Positions 20,630 to 31,524 are shown, numbered from the stretch's first letter. The stretch: 64,000 nucleotides of DNA from Diploptera punctata (GCA_030220185.1 JASPKZ010003844.1:2492501-2556500); one strand, 5' to 3'. Numbers and translations: made by a program. The notes: generated from the letters alone by a model not told the origin.

Positions 20630-21893
20630 GTATGGATATGATAAATTATACGAGAAACACCAATTAATATATGTACCTTATACTGGGTAAAGATGAAGTC
20701 GAGGTTAGAGCAAATATAAATTTAGATTTATTTTAAAAGTTGCCAATGTGCGCCCACTTATTTCTTGTGGTAGGGAATTCCAGTTGCGAGAAGTGAAGAT
20801 GGTATATGACATGGAGTGATGTGAAGTCATATGTTGCGGTATATTAAGCAAGAGACTATGTTGTGATCTTGTGTTTAAGTTATAGTTTGAGGATAGATAC
20901 TGGAAACGGGATGATAAATAATTGGAAATCGAGGTATGTAGGATCTTAAATAAGAGAATTAGACAATACGATTTTCTTCTCTCTTTTAGATGTAGCCAAG
21001 ACAATTCGTGGAAAAATGGAGAAATGTAATCGTATTTTCGAACGTTAAATATGAATCTGATACACATATTATGGACATGCTGCAGTTTGTCCGACAATCC
21101 GTCACTTATGTCAGTTAGTAGAACGTCACAGTAGTCAAAATGCGGCATCACTAAGGTTTGAATTAAAATTCTTTTAAGAGTTGTAGGAAGAAAATGTTTA
21201 AGTCGCTTTAGGGAATGCATTATGGAGAAGATCCTTTTAGATGTTTGTTTTACTTGCTCATGCCAATTTAAATTTGGATCTAAGTAAAGTCCCAAGTTTT
21301 TAACGACGTCGGTATAAGGAATTTGTTCGTTATCTAATATGACAGCCGACATATTGCCATTGTTTATGGAGTGTAATAGTCTTGGATGTCCGATAATTAT
21401 TGCTTGCGTTTTGTTTACATTTAGTTTTAGCCCATATTGTCTGGACCATAAAGATATATGTCTGAGGTCAGTGTTTACTTTGTCAATATATTCCTTAATT
21501 TCGTCAGGCCTAAAGTGTGTGTGAATCTGTAAGTCGTCGGCGTAAAGCTGATACTTGCAGTGTTGTAGTTTCTTGGTCACATCGTTAATATTAATTGAGA
21601 AGAGAAGAGGAGCGACGACGCCGCCTTAAGGTACCCCTTTCCTCACCAAGCGCCAGAAAGAAATGTGATTATTAACAGAAACTGATTGCTGACGATTAGT
21701 GAGGTAAGATCTAAACCAATCAAGGCAGTTTTCCGACAGATGTAGTGTCTTAAGTCTCGCTAGCATTAAGTCTATATCTATTGTGTCAAAGGCTTTACTG
21801 TAGTCGAGTAGGGCTATTGCGGTGAGTTTGCTTTTGTCCATTGAGTCTCTTATGTCCTCTACAATGTCAAGTAGTGCAGTACTTGTATTCATA
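20291..21893 (-). pseudogene. LINE family C (CR1/L2-like) reverse transcriptase, 5'-truncated
   Basis: From 21892 to 20705 one minus-strand frame encodes about 395 residues with a single in-frame TAA (21626-21628), where a Q is expected in GVPQG. Reverse transcriptase motifs in order: AIALLDYSKAFDTID (finger/palm A), RKGVP.GGVVAPLLFSININ (box 4), YQLYADDLQI (catalytic YADD), VKNLGLYLDPNLNW (box E) and a thumb and C-terminus with FDYCDVLLTDISDGL. The C-terminus is TLATFKINLNLYLL. Upstream endonuclease and fingers are lost at 21893. A 400-bp 3' UTR (TTTATTCTGGCAGAGTTAAG) follows and ends in AAT repeats. Nearly intact coding suggests fairly recent insertion. CR1/L2 placement is by motif memory. 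Confidence 0.87.
20486..20632. repeat. Compound (AAT)n/(ATG) microsatellite in LINE C 3' UTR
   Basis: About 145 bp of AAT with ATAATGAT interruptions. Confidence 0.95.
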
Positions 21894-21963
21894 TTTTAAG
21901 TATTTTAAATCTACGACATGGATGCCATGACTACTTCCCCTTCAATAATTTTTACGCCCTTAA

Positions 21964-22183
21964 CCCTTAAATTGACAAAACACAAATTTCTTCTCTTAGT
22001 TATTTGAATGTGGCGGACCGCAGTGAAAACGGAATCTTACATAACTGTTATAATTAGGTATATTATATAATTAGATACACATTTAAGTGGTTTCTTTTTG
22101 TTTGTTTTCTACTAATTTATTTAAAATGTTAAATTAATTAAACCTACTGATGTATCCAAAAGGATACATTACGAATTTAAGGG
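21964..22183. mobile_element. piggyBac-type MITE
   Basis: TTAA target copies at 21960-21963 and 22184-22187 flank inverted ends CCCTTAAATT and AATTTAAGGG. TTAA duplication with CCCT..AGGG ends is the piggyBac signature. At 220 bp it encodes no transposase. A related end is at 60775. Confidence 0.75.
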
Positions 22184-22254
22184 TTAAACGTCCATGGCCA
22201 CAGCTGGATTTGTATCGAATAACCTCGAACCAGGTAACCACCAGACCGACATCA

Positions 22255-22450
22255 GTAATAATAACAACAATAATAATAATAATAATAATAATAATGTTTC
22301 CATTTCGATATCGTATCTTAGTTTTACCTTGCACCTTACTTTTTATATGCTACATGTCAGCCGGGCCTGACTGTCGGGAGGGGGATTTGAAACTTTGGAT
22401 CATACACATACTTTTTGACCACACAAGGACATAGAGGCATGGCTTCCTCC
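22255..22450 (+). repeat. (AAT)n plus R7 repeat, copy 4
   Basis: An AAT tract at 22265-22294 is followed by GAAACTTTGGATCATACACA and TTTTTGACCACACAAGGACA, the R7 core. Confidence 0.6.
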
Positions 22451-22687
22451 GAAAAATAAAATCAAAATACACTATTATTAATAAAATAATAATTAATAAT
22501 TCTCAATACTTATCACACATTGTACTGTAAAGAAATTCCTGAACATTGAACAGTAATTGTCGTCATTTTACAATGATGCAATCGAAAAATTTGCAATTGA
22601 CTTTAATGTATTCATTGACGAGTTTTTTTCCTTCTCTACTTAAGTCATGTATGAGAATACAGAGTTAATAGAATAATGATAGACTAC

Positions 22688-22689
22688 CC

Positions 22690-22737
<48 letters not shown>

Positions 22738-22831
22738 TAATAATAATAACAATAATAACAATAATTAAAATAATATTAACAACAATAATAATAACAATAA
22801 TTATAATATAAATAATTATAATAACATAATT
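22688..22831. repeat. Degenerate (AAT/AAC)n microsatellite
   Basis: AAT triplets mixed with AAC and ATA over about 140 bp. Open frames through it are low-complexity artefacts. Confidence 0.95.
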
Positions 22832-23702
22832 TTTTGAAAATAAAAAGTTAGTAAACATAAATCATAGTTAATATTAGTTAAAATTAAACGAAATTAATGT
22901 AAATGGACACAGGAAACATGCATGTTTGACCTACTTAGACAGAGCATAGAAGTTGTAATGCTGAACTCGATTTTATGATAAAGTGATTGATTGAAATATA
23001 AATGAAACATCTTGTTATGCGTTTCTTCATTAAAGTGAACTAATATGACATAAAATTGTGTAAGAACAATAAAGTAACGATATGGATATGTCAGTATACA
23101 GTATACTAATAATTCCAAATACAATATTTCAAATGACAAACATTATTATGCATATTCACGGACCTCGTGAAAAAAAAAAGAAAACCTGTCCTCTAGAAGA
23201 CTTGTTCGAAAATAAATTCAATATACTAGACCCTGATTGTGTTTTGGAATGTTTGATGGCGTCATTGTTAGATAGCAGTCAACTCTTTCGCATTTTTTCG
23301 AACGTAAAAAAGGTCCTGGCGAATTATAGAGACCCTTGATTAAAACTAGCTAATTCAGTTGCAATACCTATTTTTGCTTTATCTCTGCTATGTTTGACAA
23401 ATAAAATAAGTGGTCTAAAATTATTATAATCTTTAAATTATAATTTAACTATAACATGTCCTATAGGCCATCGTCCAGGTGTGGTCCTCTTCCTTCCACT
23501 CCAGCGATCCGGACTCGATTCCCGTTGGAGAAGGAATTTTAAATCTCCATCTTCTCTACTAGTATATACAGCTAAAGAGAAATGCATTTTATTATATGCA
23601 AAAACTTGATCAGTACATTAATTTCAATATTACTTGACTTGTATATTGACCCGTATTGTCTTCGGCGGTGACACTGGCATATAATCATATTTCTTGGCAT
23701 TA
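22832..23702. other. Unassigned DNA
   Basis: An 85-codon plus-strand frame (23082-23339) contains a lysine run from an A-tract and no known motif. A possible SINE B-box (GGACTCGATTCCCG) lies at 23510-23524. Confidence 0.4.
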
Positions 23703-23883
23703 TCGCCTCACTAAGATGGTTGTCCGTTTATATAAAAGCGGGTGTTGCGCGACATTGCTTGACAATGATTAATGCGGAATTATTATAATGGCGGTAGTCG
23801 GTATCTTTGTATTTAATTATATAGGCCTATAACAGCTGCGGGGAAACAAAGCGAGCCGCAGGACAACCATGATAGTGAGGCTA
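23703..23883. mobile_element. MITE with 23-bp inverted ends, short copy
   Basis: GCCTCACTAAGATGGTTGTC at the left pairs with GGACAACCATGATAGTGAGG at the right (two mismatches). Inside are the TATATAAAAGCGGGTG and GGGGAAACAAAGCGAG blocks shared with 2384-3057. It is about 181 bp and non-coding. Confidence 0.75.
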
Positions 23884-23885
23884 TT

Positions 23886-24719
23886 ATATAAGCCTCATGT
23901 GAACCTATCTATCTAATGAGTGGCTCAGAATTTCTGTCATTTGTCTATATGTGAACGTCCCAGGCCAAAGGTTCCAAGTCCTATTACTGGCGAATCTTCT
24001 ATAAAAAGAAGGATAAAAACAAAATGAGAAAATAAATATATATATATATAGCATTTTCAAGTTTGATTCCATATAATAATCAAAACTCATTTATTCATTT
24101 ACAAACTACCATAGGTGTTAAGAATCCAATGCAATATTAAGTTGCACTAGATAAAATATATTTAAATTCTTAGTGGTAAACTAATTCTTCTTTAAAACTT
24201 ATAAAAACGTAGACTGCAATTTTATAAGAACTATTATTCCGATCTTAAATCTTAAAGTTTACATTCTCATAAGTTGTCAATAAATTATAAGATGCGCAGA
24301 CTCGTAAAAACAGGGCATCATCGAGCACATTGTCGCCTATTTTCTTCCTCTGCAATTTGTGCGAAGAGCAGAAAATCGGGTTGCTCTTCCACGAGAATCA
24401 TTACTTTTTTATCACTAAAGGACATAATTCCAAGGGCAATTGTGTGTGTTTTGTCTCATTCTTATAAACACTTTAACATTTTGGTCATATAATGTCTAAA
24501 CACTTTAGGTGTAACCAGTAGAGTTTATATTAGACCCTACTTTTGTTGTGTTTATCATACATTTTGATGCTCAGTTTTAAATATTATGAAATGGTGGATA
24601 TGATTACATGAGTCTTAGCAATGAAATTCCAATTAATAATTTATCTTGGCGATCGAGGGAAACCAAGAAAATATTCAGTAATGCTGATCGGCATTGAGAT
24701 TAGATTCCGGTACCTTCCG
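23886..24719. other. Unassigned AT-rich DNA
   Basis: A short (TA)n at 24036-24050. No gene recognised. Confidence 0.5.
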
Positions 24720-25240
24720 AATTTGAATCTCAAATGCCCTGGGGGCATACCGGGGCATGGCTCGCACCAGTGCAGAGGGGAGCAACTGTGCTACGAGCTC
24801 GTGGACAAACTGTGGGGTCACCAGGAGATGAGCACCTGGATGTGCTAAAGTCTCACACTGCGGGGCTTGAGGATTCAAGCCCTAGCCTGTCTCACAACAG
24901 CTGCAGGGTGCGTCCCTGGAGGTAGAACAGGGGAACGGTCGGTGGATCTGCGACAGCAGTCCTCCCGGCTAGGCTCGAAGAGCTCGTGGACCAACTGTTG
25001 GGTCGTCAGGAATAAGCGACCTAACGTACTATGTAGCTCAGCAATTCCCCCTGAATTTGCGACTCCAACACCTTCTCCCTGAGGTGTTGGTTTAAGGCCG
25101 AGAATTTGAACGTGGACGCGAAATAGATTGGGAGGACAAGATACTGGGACTTGGGAGTATGGTCTTTGACCGAGGTATCCCAAGGGGTGGAGGCATGGGC
25201 CCAGACCCTACTGCCATGATCAACTCGCTCGGTTTTTATG
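24720..25240. other. GC-rich island with spaced direct repeats
   Basis: This 500-bp block is markedly GC-rich against its surroundings. Two related segments lie about 186 bp apart: GAGCTCGTGGACAAACTGTG (24799) and GAGCTCGTGGACCAACTGTT (24984), each followed by GGGTC..CAGGA. 186 is a multiple of three, and a 71-codon frame runs at 24867-25082, but no family is recognised. Options are a LINE or LTR 5' region, a foreign insertion, or the edge of a CpG-type regulatory element. Confidence 0.5.
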
Positions 25241-25519
25241 TTGTTTTAAGAGTAAAACAATAATATTATCTGAATACTTCGGACATTGAAGTAATTCATA
25301 GTTAAGGAAATTATCTCTTGAATGCTTTAAAATACTTCGCTGCTAAGATTTTTTAATTTAAAAAATATATAATATTTTGTTTTGCTTTTTTGAAATAAAC
25401 ATTCATTGATACTACATTATGACGTTTCAATACTTTGAGAAAAACTTTCACTAAGCGCTAACATTATTTTTTTAATAATAAGAACTTATGATTATACGAA
25501 TAGTTGGCCGCTATATTCT

Positions 25520-25645
25520 AGTGATCACTCATCCAGAGAAGTCCTTCATGCCATTGTGTGATCAAAAGTCCATGTGTGTGATTAGAGTTTAAAATTGTCT
25601 TCCAACAGGTCGTGAACCGGTAATGCTCGGGTGAGTCAACCATTG
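25520..25645 (-). repeat. R7 dispersed repeat, copy 5
   Basis: CATGCCATTGTGTGATCAAA and AGTCCATGTGTGTGATTAGA are the reverse of the R7 core; diverged. Confidence 0.5.
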
Positions 25646-25874
25646 CTTACTCAAACCTACCTTGAAATTTTTCCTTGAGAAGCCTTTTGATATACCAAGG
25701 CCGTGTCAAAACAATATGCCTCCTTTAACTGCATTCCCTTCGAATAATTTTTTTAATCCATCTATCCGTCCAGATTTTCAACTGCGATCCTCGGAACCAG
25801 ATACCAGCATCGTAATTGCTAGTTCATCGGGATTGAAGAATTTTCCTATTTTCTCGGAATTGCTTTATGTTTAT

Positions 25875-26135
25875 CGGCCGCGGTGGACTAGTGGTTATGC
25901 TCCTTGCCTCTGATCCCGAGGGTCGTGGGGTCAAACCCGGCCGGGGTCGATACATTTTTTAGGATGGAAAAATCCAAGGAGGAAGTCCTCCGGGAGGGAC
26001 TTTAAGCCGTGGGTCCCGAGTCTGAAGATTTTCAGGCTCGTAAAAGATCCTTAAGCCTGAATGAAAGGCCTCTAAGCAAAATTTACCGAATTTTCCCGTC
26101 CTAGTACTACCTTGGTTTCCTAGATGTCAGTATGA
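25875..26135 (+). mobile_element. tRNA-derived SINE, family d
   Basis: The head GGCCGCGGTGGACTAGTGGT..GGGGTCAAACCCGGCC is tRNA-like, with an A-box (TGGACTAGTGGTTATG) and a B-box (GGTCAAACCC). The body carries GGAAAAATCCAAGGAGGAAG, CTTTAAGCCGTGGGTCCCGA and GGCTCGTAAAAGATCCTTAA. It ends near CCCGTCCTAGTACTACCTTG. A 5'-truncated relative is at 7488. Confidence 0.85.
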
Positions 26136-26739
26136 GGCGGAACGCTGACCACGGACCACTCAAACGGCATATATACGAAAACAAGTGTAACTAAATTAAT
26201 ATGGTTCAAATTCTTCCCTGTAGGGGGATAGCGCTTAAAATCTCTGTTAAGGAAAACATGGGCTTACATGAAAAACTTTATGTTTATTTTGGTTGTTTCT
26301 AGTGACTGTTTATTTTCGTTTTCAGCTGCACTTTTTGATATCTACTTGAGAAACAGATAACATGTTTTTTTATATTCTGACTTTTACCTCTTGTCAGAGA
26401 TATTGCGCCTTATTGTATATATGAAAGTTGAAATGAAGAATCCAGAGATACAAGATGTCTCTAGAGCGAAAGTGAACACAGTAAATACAAATCAGAGATA
26501 ATAATAACCTGCGAAAAGTGGCCATATGATCTTTCTAGTTAAAGTGTTTGTGAATAACAAGAAATGAATGTAGACATACAAACTATTCTGATATACGCAT
26601 ACACATATATTTTAAATCTGACATGAAGTGTGATGTTAAACATCTCAAAATAAAAACATAGTTTTCTTTAATAGTTTTTACTCTTAATGTAAATACGTTT
26701 GTGACAACAATTCCAATTATGGGACATTGTCAGTTTGAA
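26136..26739. other. Unassigned AT-rich DNA
   Basis: Nothing recognised. Confidence 0.5.
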
Positions 26740-27345
26740 TTCTGTTTTTAAAATACCAGATCTCCTATTTGAATGGAAGAACTTTCATTCTACATTCCTG
26801 AATGGCTATTCAGCACGTTCAATGCAAAATTCAAACAAAACCCTGCAAGTAACGTTTATCACAAACTTGTTGAAGTTTACTTGCTTAAAATATTGTCAGA
26901 TCTCATGTTTTATCCCATAAGGAATTCTTTAATTCTATATTTCTGAATACCTATTCAGAATTTTAATAAAAATTCTAGCAAAACTCTACATCTTTTTGTC
27001 ACACAAACTTGTTGATGTTTTACGATATTTAAAATGTTGCCAGATCTCATATTTTATCTTCTTAGAAAAATCCTTCATTTCTATATTCCTAAATAGCACT
27101 TTCAATACAAAATTCGAATAAAACTCTGACATTACCTTTTATCACAAACTAGTGAGATTTCCAGTACTTAAAAACTTCCAGGTCTCACATGTCATGTGTT
27201 AGTAAGTCTTAATTTCTGCCTAAGTGTATTTCTGAATAACAATTCAGCACTTCCTATACAAAAATTGAGCAAAAACTGTCATTACCGTTTGAAAACTTCG
27301 TAAATTAGTTAAAACTACGAGTATGTAGGCCTTTCAGAACATTTT
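26740..27345. repeat. Degenerate tandem repeat, period about 140 bp
   Basis: The landmark CCAGATCTC recurs at 26756, 26896, 27040 and 27178, with a weak fifth at about 27335. Between landmarks each unit has ATTCCTGAAT..CTATTCAG, AAAATTC.A.CAAAACTCT and TATCACAAACTTGTTGA. Units have drifted well apart, so the array is old. Confidence 0.75.
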
Positions 27346-27419
27346 ATATCTTCTGTATTTCATTTGGGACTGATGTTGGCTAATAAATTGAATACGGGCT
27401 CATGTCTGTGGGTGTGTTC

Positions 27420-27670
27420 TCGTTTAACATGTCTGTATCCTTTGCTTCTCTTAAAATGAAGATGATAATGTTGTTGTTGTTATTCACTATGTGTAGGATT
27501 GTCATGGTGTCATCGATTTTGTTCAACTGATGACACGTTTCCAGAATGTGTTTTGCAAAACTTTATTTTTCTTCGTGATTAATAAGATGTTTAAAATGTT
27601 CGTTGTACCTTGTGTTAAAATTCCTTATTGTTCTTTCGATGTAAAATTTGTCGCAATTATTACATTTGAG
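27420..27670 (-). pseudogene. Penelope-like element, GIY-YIG endonuclease remnant
   Basis: On the minus strand LKCNNCDKFYIERTIRNFNT and RYNEHFKHLINHEE then a stop, followed by SFAKHILETCHQLNKIDDTM. The C..C-KFYIG-T...RY.EH and AxHIL blocks mark the GIY-YIG endonuclease at the C-terminus of Penelope-like retroelements. The glycine of YIG is E here and a TAA interrupts the domain. No reverse transcriptase part lies upstream. A dead fragment of about 80 codons. Confidence 0.7.
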
Positions 27671-27907
27671 TAATAATTGTAATAATAACACTGAGCAACA
27701 AAAAATATTTTTTTTTTGTCTCAGAAAGAAAAATATGTGGTTCTGATAGTATTTTTTCTCCTGAATTCAAATATGATATCGGTTGTGCTCCATCATGCAA
27801 GGTTTCCGAGAGACAGGAACTTATAATTTCAAACACTTTAATATTTTCTACATTCGTAACTACCCAATATTCGAACATTCGGACTCACCTAGAAAGTAAG
27901 AAATGAC

Positions 27908-28230
27908 TATTTTCTGCTATATTTCGCCTGCGGAGCATCCCTCTTAATGGTCCAACAATAATCGGCCAGCATATTAGGATTCATTTGCCTTGATATCTCT
28001 TTTCCATAGCTGAAATCTCCTGAGTTAGCTCATTTTGTTTTATTTTACAATGGATAAATAGACGAAAAAAGTTTATTAAAACATAATTATTTAAATCCAT
28101 TAATTGAAATTGGAAGAAAAAACTGTGGGTGATGGAGAAATTCCGAATACATATTTGAAAACACGATAAAAAACTGCATTAAGTATAACTATTGGTACTC
28201 GAGACAAACATCATGTTGACCTGTATTATG
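27908..28230 (-). pseudogene. Repetitive ORF fragment, copy 2
   Basis: The minus strand gives QEISAMEKRYQGK, a one-base shift, then NPNMLADYCWTIKRDAPQAK and YSRK stop at 27908. Together with copy 1 at 11257 it shows a conserved 3' coding end plus about 200 bp of shared flank. The protein type is familiar as a common arthropod repeat but I cannot name it. The frameshift and missing upstream part make it inactive. Confidence 0.55.
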
Positions 28231-28800
28231 TAATACTACTACATTGTGATTACAATGAATTTTAGTAGCATTGTTAATGCTATTGATGTATTTAAAATGT
28301 TTTAACATACGCAGTTTAAAGTGATTGGCTCAATTGTGTCCACGCTTCTCCTTGTATTTTGAAACACTCCCTAAATTGTGACTAACGTTAAATTTGCATG
28401 TAAAACCTATAAAGAATATAATTTCGTTTTGTGCCAAATAGTCTTACCATATTACTGTTTCGTACGTTATGAGAGTGAAGTTGTTGTTAAAGTACATAAA
28501 TCTGACTTACGCCTTTTGGTCATGTTTATGTTTACATGCAATTTCATTTTGGCGTCAGTCCAAATTTAAAGTGACATTCTCCATAATGACAATATTGCAT
28601 TGGTCTGAAGGTCTCCACACTATATAATGTTGAAGAAAATAATAAACCTATTACTGCACTAGTCCCTTATTATATCGTTCCTGTGAAATACACTCGTGTA
28701 CAAAAGTTGCATGGAAATTCCAGATTTCTGAAGCAAAACACAAATATTTGTAAGTCATATAGGAAAACCAGTTTTAAATTATTTGTAATAATAGTGAAAG
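28231..28800. other. Unassigned AT-rich DNA
   Basis: Nothing recognised. Confidence 0.5.
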
Positions 28801-28974
28801 TAATATATTTTTTATTTATTCTGGCAGAGTTAAAGCGTATCTAAATAAAAATCACCATAAAGATATGCTTGGTATAAAATTTAAGAATCCCTTATTAATT
28901 ATTAATCTGCGGCTTCCTCCATAAGTTCTCAACCAGCATATATGCTAATTTATAGATTTAAAATGTTGTAGGCT

Positions 28975-28978
<4 letters not shown>
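28801..28978 (-). mobile_element. LINE family C, 3' UTR fragment
   Basis: TTTATTTATTCTGGCAGAGT followed by TTCTCAACCAGCA matches the 3' UTR of the LINE C copy at 20.3-20.7 kb, with an insertion. A (TA)n tract follows at 28980-29008. Confidence 0.6.
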
Positions 28979-29011
<33 letters not shown>

Positions 29012-29103
29012 TAATACATACAAATTTATGGTATATTGTAGAATGCAAATATGCCTTACATAAAGCTCCTCATATAAAGTAATATGATAATAATATTACC
29101 GGA

Positions 29104-29130
29104 ATAATAATAATAATAATAATAATAATA
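29104..29130. repeat. (AAT)n flanking SINE e
   Basis: Nine triplets. A further AAT array lies on the far side of the SINE (29440-29490), so the SINE seems to have inserted into one tract. Confidence 0.9.
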
Positions 29131-29139
29131 AAGTAATAG

Positions 29140-29437
29140 TAAAGTGATCCCACAACAAGCCCGGAAGCCCTTGGGGTACTAGGAGGTTAAGGCTCCCACT
29201 TTTCCTAGACAATCGGCACTTTATGTCAGCCGGGTTGTCAGCCCTGCGTGACGGTCGCCTTTACCCCCAGAACAAGCGTCTGGTACTCATTTCCGTTAGA
29301 GGCTGAGTAGACCCTAGGGCCATAGTGCCGCCAGAGGGTTTGGGTCAGTTTAAAAATCCTGACCTCAACGGGACTTGAACCCTCGACCCTCCGGCTTGTA
29401 GCTCAGTGCCTTAATCACTACGCTACGGCGTGCCCCC

Positions 29438-29439
<2 letters not shown>
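29140..29439 (-). mobile_element. tRNA-derived SINE, family e
   Basis: Read on the minus strand: GGGGGCACGCCGTAGCGTAG, TGATTAAGGCACTGAGC and GAGGGTTCAAGTCCCG, a tRNA-like head with A and B boxes. The body includes GGGTTTGGGTCAG and GGGAGCCTTAACCTCCTAGT. A truncated copy is at 59605. AAT microsatellites lie on both sides. Confidence 0.8.

Positions 29440-29490
<51 letters not shown>
29440..29490. repeat. (AAT)n at LINE B 3' end
   Basis: Seventeen triplets abut the LINE B 3' terminus at 29491. Confidence 0.95.
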
Positions 29491-29491
<1 letters not shown>

Positions 29492-30976
29492 CTTCTTCAC
29501 TTCACGGGCTAGGCAAAAATTGCCTGTTCCGCCTCACAGTTGTTCTGTCCATCTTTTCACTGGCCTTCCTACATTCCTTGAACCCCTTGGCTTGTAGTTG
29601 AATGCTGCTCTTGATAATCTTGTTACATTCATTAGTTTCACATGTGTAAACCATTTCTCTCTATATTCTCTGATTTTCTCATCCAATGGATATATATTTA
29701 ACTCTGTTCTTATATCTTCATTCCTTATCCGATCCAATCTTGTGCAGCCTTTTGTTCTTCTAAGAAAGTTCATTTCTGCGCTTTGTATTCTACTTTGCAT
29801 TTTTTTGGTCATTACCCAAGTTTCGCTCCCATAAAGTAATGCAGGAACTGCCAATGTTTTATAAAACTTCAATCTAGTATCTCTTCTTGTTTCATTCTTT
29901 AATGTTTTATGTATAGTTCCGCATATCATTTGAAATTTCGACAGTTTCATATGTATGTCTCTTTCAGTTTTTGTGTTTATAGTAAAATTACAACCCAAAT
30001 AATTAAAATTTGTTACTTGTTCCAGAGGTTTGTTGCTATTATGATTTTTGATCTTATATGTTCGTTTCCCGAAAATGCCATTATTTTTGTTTTTTTCTTT
30101 TGATATTTTAAAATTATATTCTTGGCACAACTGATTTAATTGATGTAAAGAGTACTGCATATTATTTTCATTTTCTTGAATAATAACCACATCGTCAGCA
30201 TACATTAAAATGTTTTAATATTTTAAAACGGTCCATTATTATACCTATATTAACTATACTTTTCCAATGTTGGATGATGTCATTAATATATAGATTAAAA
30301 AGAGTAGGTGATAAACTACACCCTTGTCTTACACCCCTATTTATTAAAATAGCTTCGGTCTTTGATGTGCCTATATTTATTATAATTTGAGACTTTACGT
30401 ACAAACTTTTTATCGCATAAATTAATTTTGCGGGGTAGCCATGTATTTCCATAATTCTCCATAACTTATCTCTATCAACACGATCAAATGCCTTCTCAAA
30501 ATCAATAAAAGCAACATGCGTCTGTAGGTTATGTTCTCTTATTTTTTTTCAAATATTTGCTGTAGAATGAATAATTTATCTGTTGTTGATCGCCCCGTTC
30601 TAAAGCCGTTTTGTTCTTCTTCAAGTATTGCTTCTGCTATTATTTTAAGTATTTTATTTATAACCCGTGCATAGATTTTATAAATTGAATTAAGTAGGCT
30701 AATTCCTCTACAGTTCTTACATTCTCTTCTATCTCCTTTTTTAAATAACGATATGATTTCAGCTGTATTCCAACTTTCTGGTATTCTGCAGTTTCTCCAA
30801 CAGTCATTAAATAAATGCAATATTCTCCAATGTAGAAATGTCCCACCATATTTTAGAAGCTCCATATTTATCTGATCAGGGCAAGCTGCTTTTCTGTTTT
30901 TGATTTCTTTTAAGGATTCTTGAAGTTCATCAAATGTAATTATATCAGTTTGAATTTCTCCTGTTTCATTATTTGG

Positions 30977-30977
<1 letters not shown>
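29491..30977 (-). pseudogene. LINE family B (RTE-like), longest copy
   Basis: The minus strand covers about 480 codons of ORF2 in several frames. In order: KNRKAACPDQINMELLKYGG (box 1), PESWNTAEIISLFKKGDRRE, NCRGISLLNSIYKIYARVIN (box 2), EEEQNGFRTGRSTTDKLF, FIDFEKAFDRVDRDKLWRIM (palm A), NRGVRQGCSLSPTLFNLYIN (box 4), MYADDVVIIQENENN (catalytic YADD), VTNFNYLGCNFT, VPALLYGSETWVMTKK, FLRRTKGCTRLDRIRNEDIR and GSRNVGRPVKRWTEQL stop. Frameshifts lie near 30538 and 30200. The endonuclease half is missing; the 5' truncation falls in an AAT tract at 30978. The 3' UTR has GGCGGAACAGGC. It serves as the reference for the other B fragments. Confidence 0.88.

Positions 30978-31016
<39 letters not shown>
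30978..31016. repeat. (AAT)n between LINE B and LINE A
   Basis: Thirteen triplets between the truncated 5' end of LINE B and the tail of the next LINE A copy. Confidence 0.95.
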
Positions 31017-31017
<1 letters not shown>

Positions 31018-31400
31018 CTTTAACTAACGAACTAATTCACTGTCTGTATCGAACCCTTAGGTTCATGGCCGCGCGAACGTAAGCTCCCCATACATCCTAT
31101 CCCGAGCTAATGTTTTCCAATCATCTCCTGCATAATCTGCTTCCCTCAAATCATGGATAATGTTATTCACCCACTTCATTTTTGGTCTACCAACTGGGCG
31201 TTTTCCTACAAGAAGCTTCCATGCACCTATTTCATTTCCCATTCGTGCCATATGTCCTGCCCATCGCAGTCTACGAGAACTAACTGTTCTTATTATATCT
31301 GGCTTCCTACACATACCATGTACCTCAGTATTAAGTAGTTTCGCCTGTCTGTTCATCAGACCCAAAAATGTTCCTGAGAACTTTGTTCTCAAATACTTGT
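31017..31400 (-). pseudogene. LINE family A, C-terminal fragment
   Basis: Minus strand: MRTKFSGTFLGLMN, LLNTEVHGMCRKPDIIRTVS, SRRLRWAGHMARMGNEIGAW, KLLVGKRPVGRPKMKWVNNI and HDLREADYAGDDWKTLARDR, then a shifted MYGELTFARP. Ten codons of the KPEGK segment and one base near the end are lost. The TAACTAACGAACTAATTCAC tail is at 31017-31040. Confidence 0.85.
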
Positions 31401-31405
31401 ATTAC

Positions 31406-31487
31406 AATAATGATAATGACAATAATAATAATAATAATGGCAATAATAATAATAATAATGATAATGACAATAATAATAATAATAATG

Positions 31488-31523
<36 letters not shown>

Positions 31524-31524
31524 T
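31406..31524. repeat. Compound (AAT/GAT/CAA)n microsatellite
   Basis: AAT triplets with GAC and GCA interruptions. It directly abuts the truncated 5' side of the LINE A fragment. Confidence 0.95.

Noticed and set aside
23082..23339. 85-codon plus-strand frame
   Set aside because: It runs through an A-tract (lysine run) and has no recognisable motif or splice context.
24675..25183. Gene calls in the GC-rich island
   Set aside because: Several overlapping frames on both strands arise from GC-rich composition with few stops; none shows a motif.
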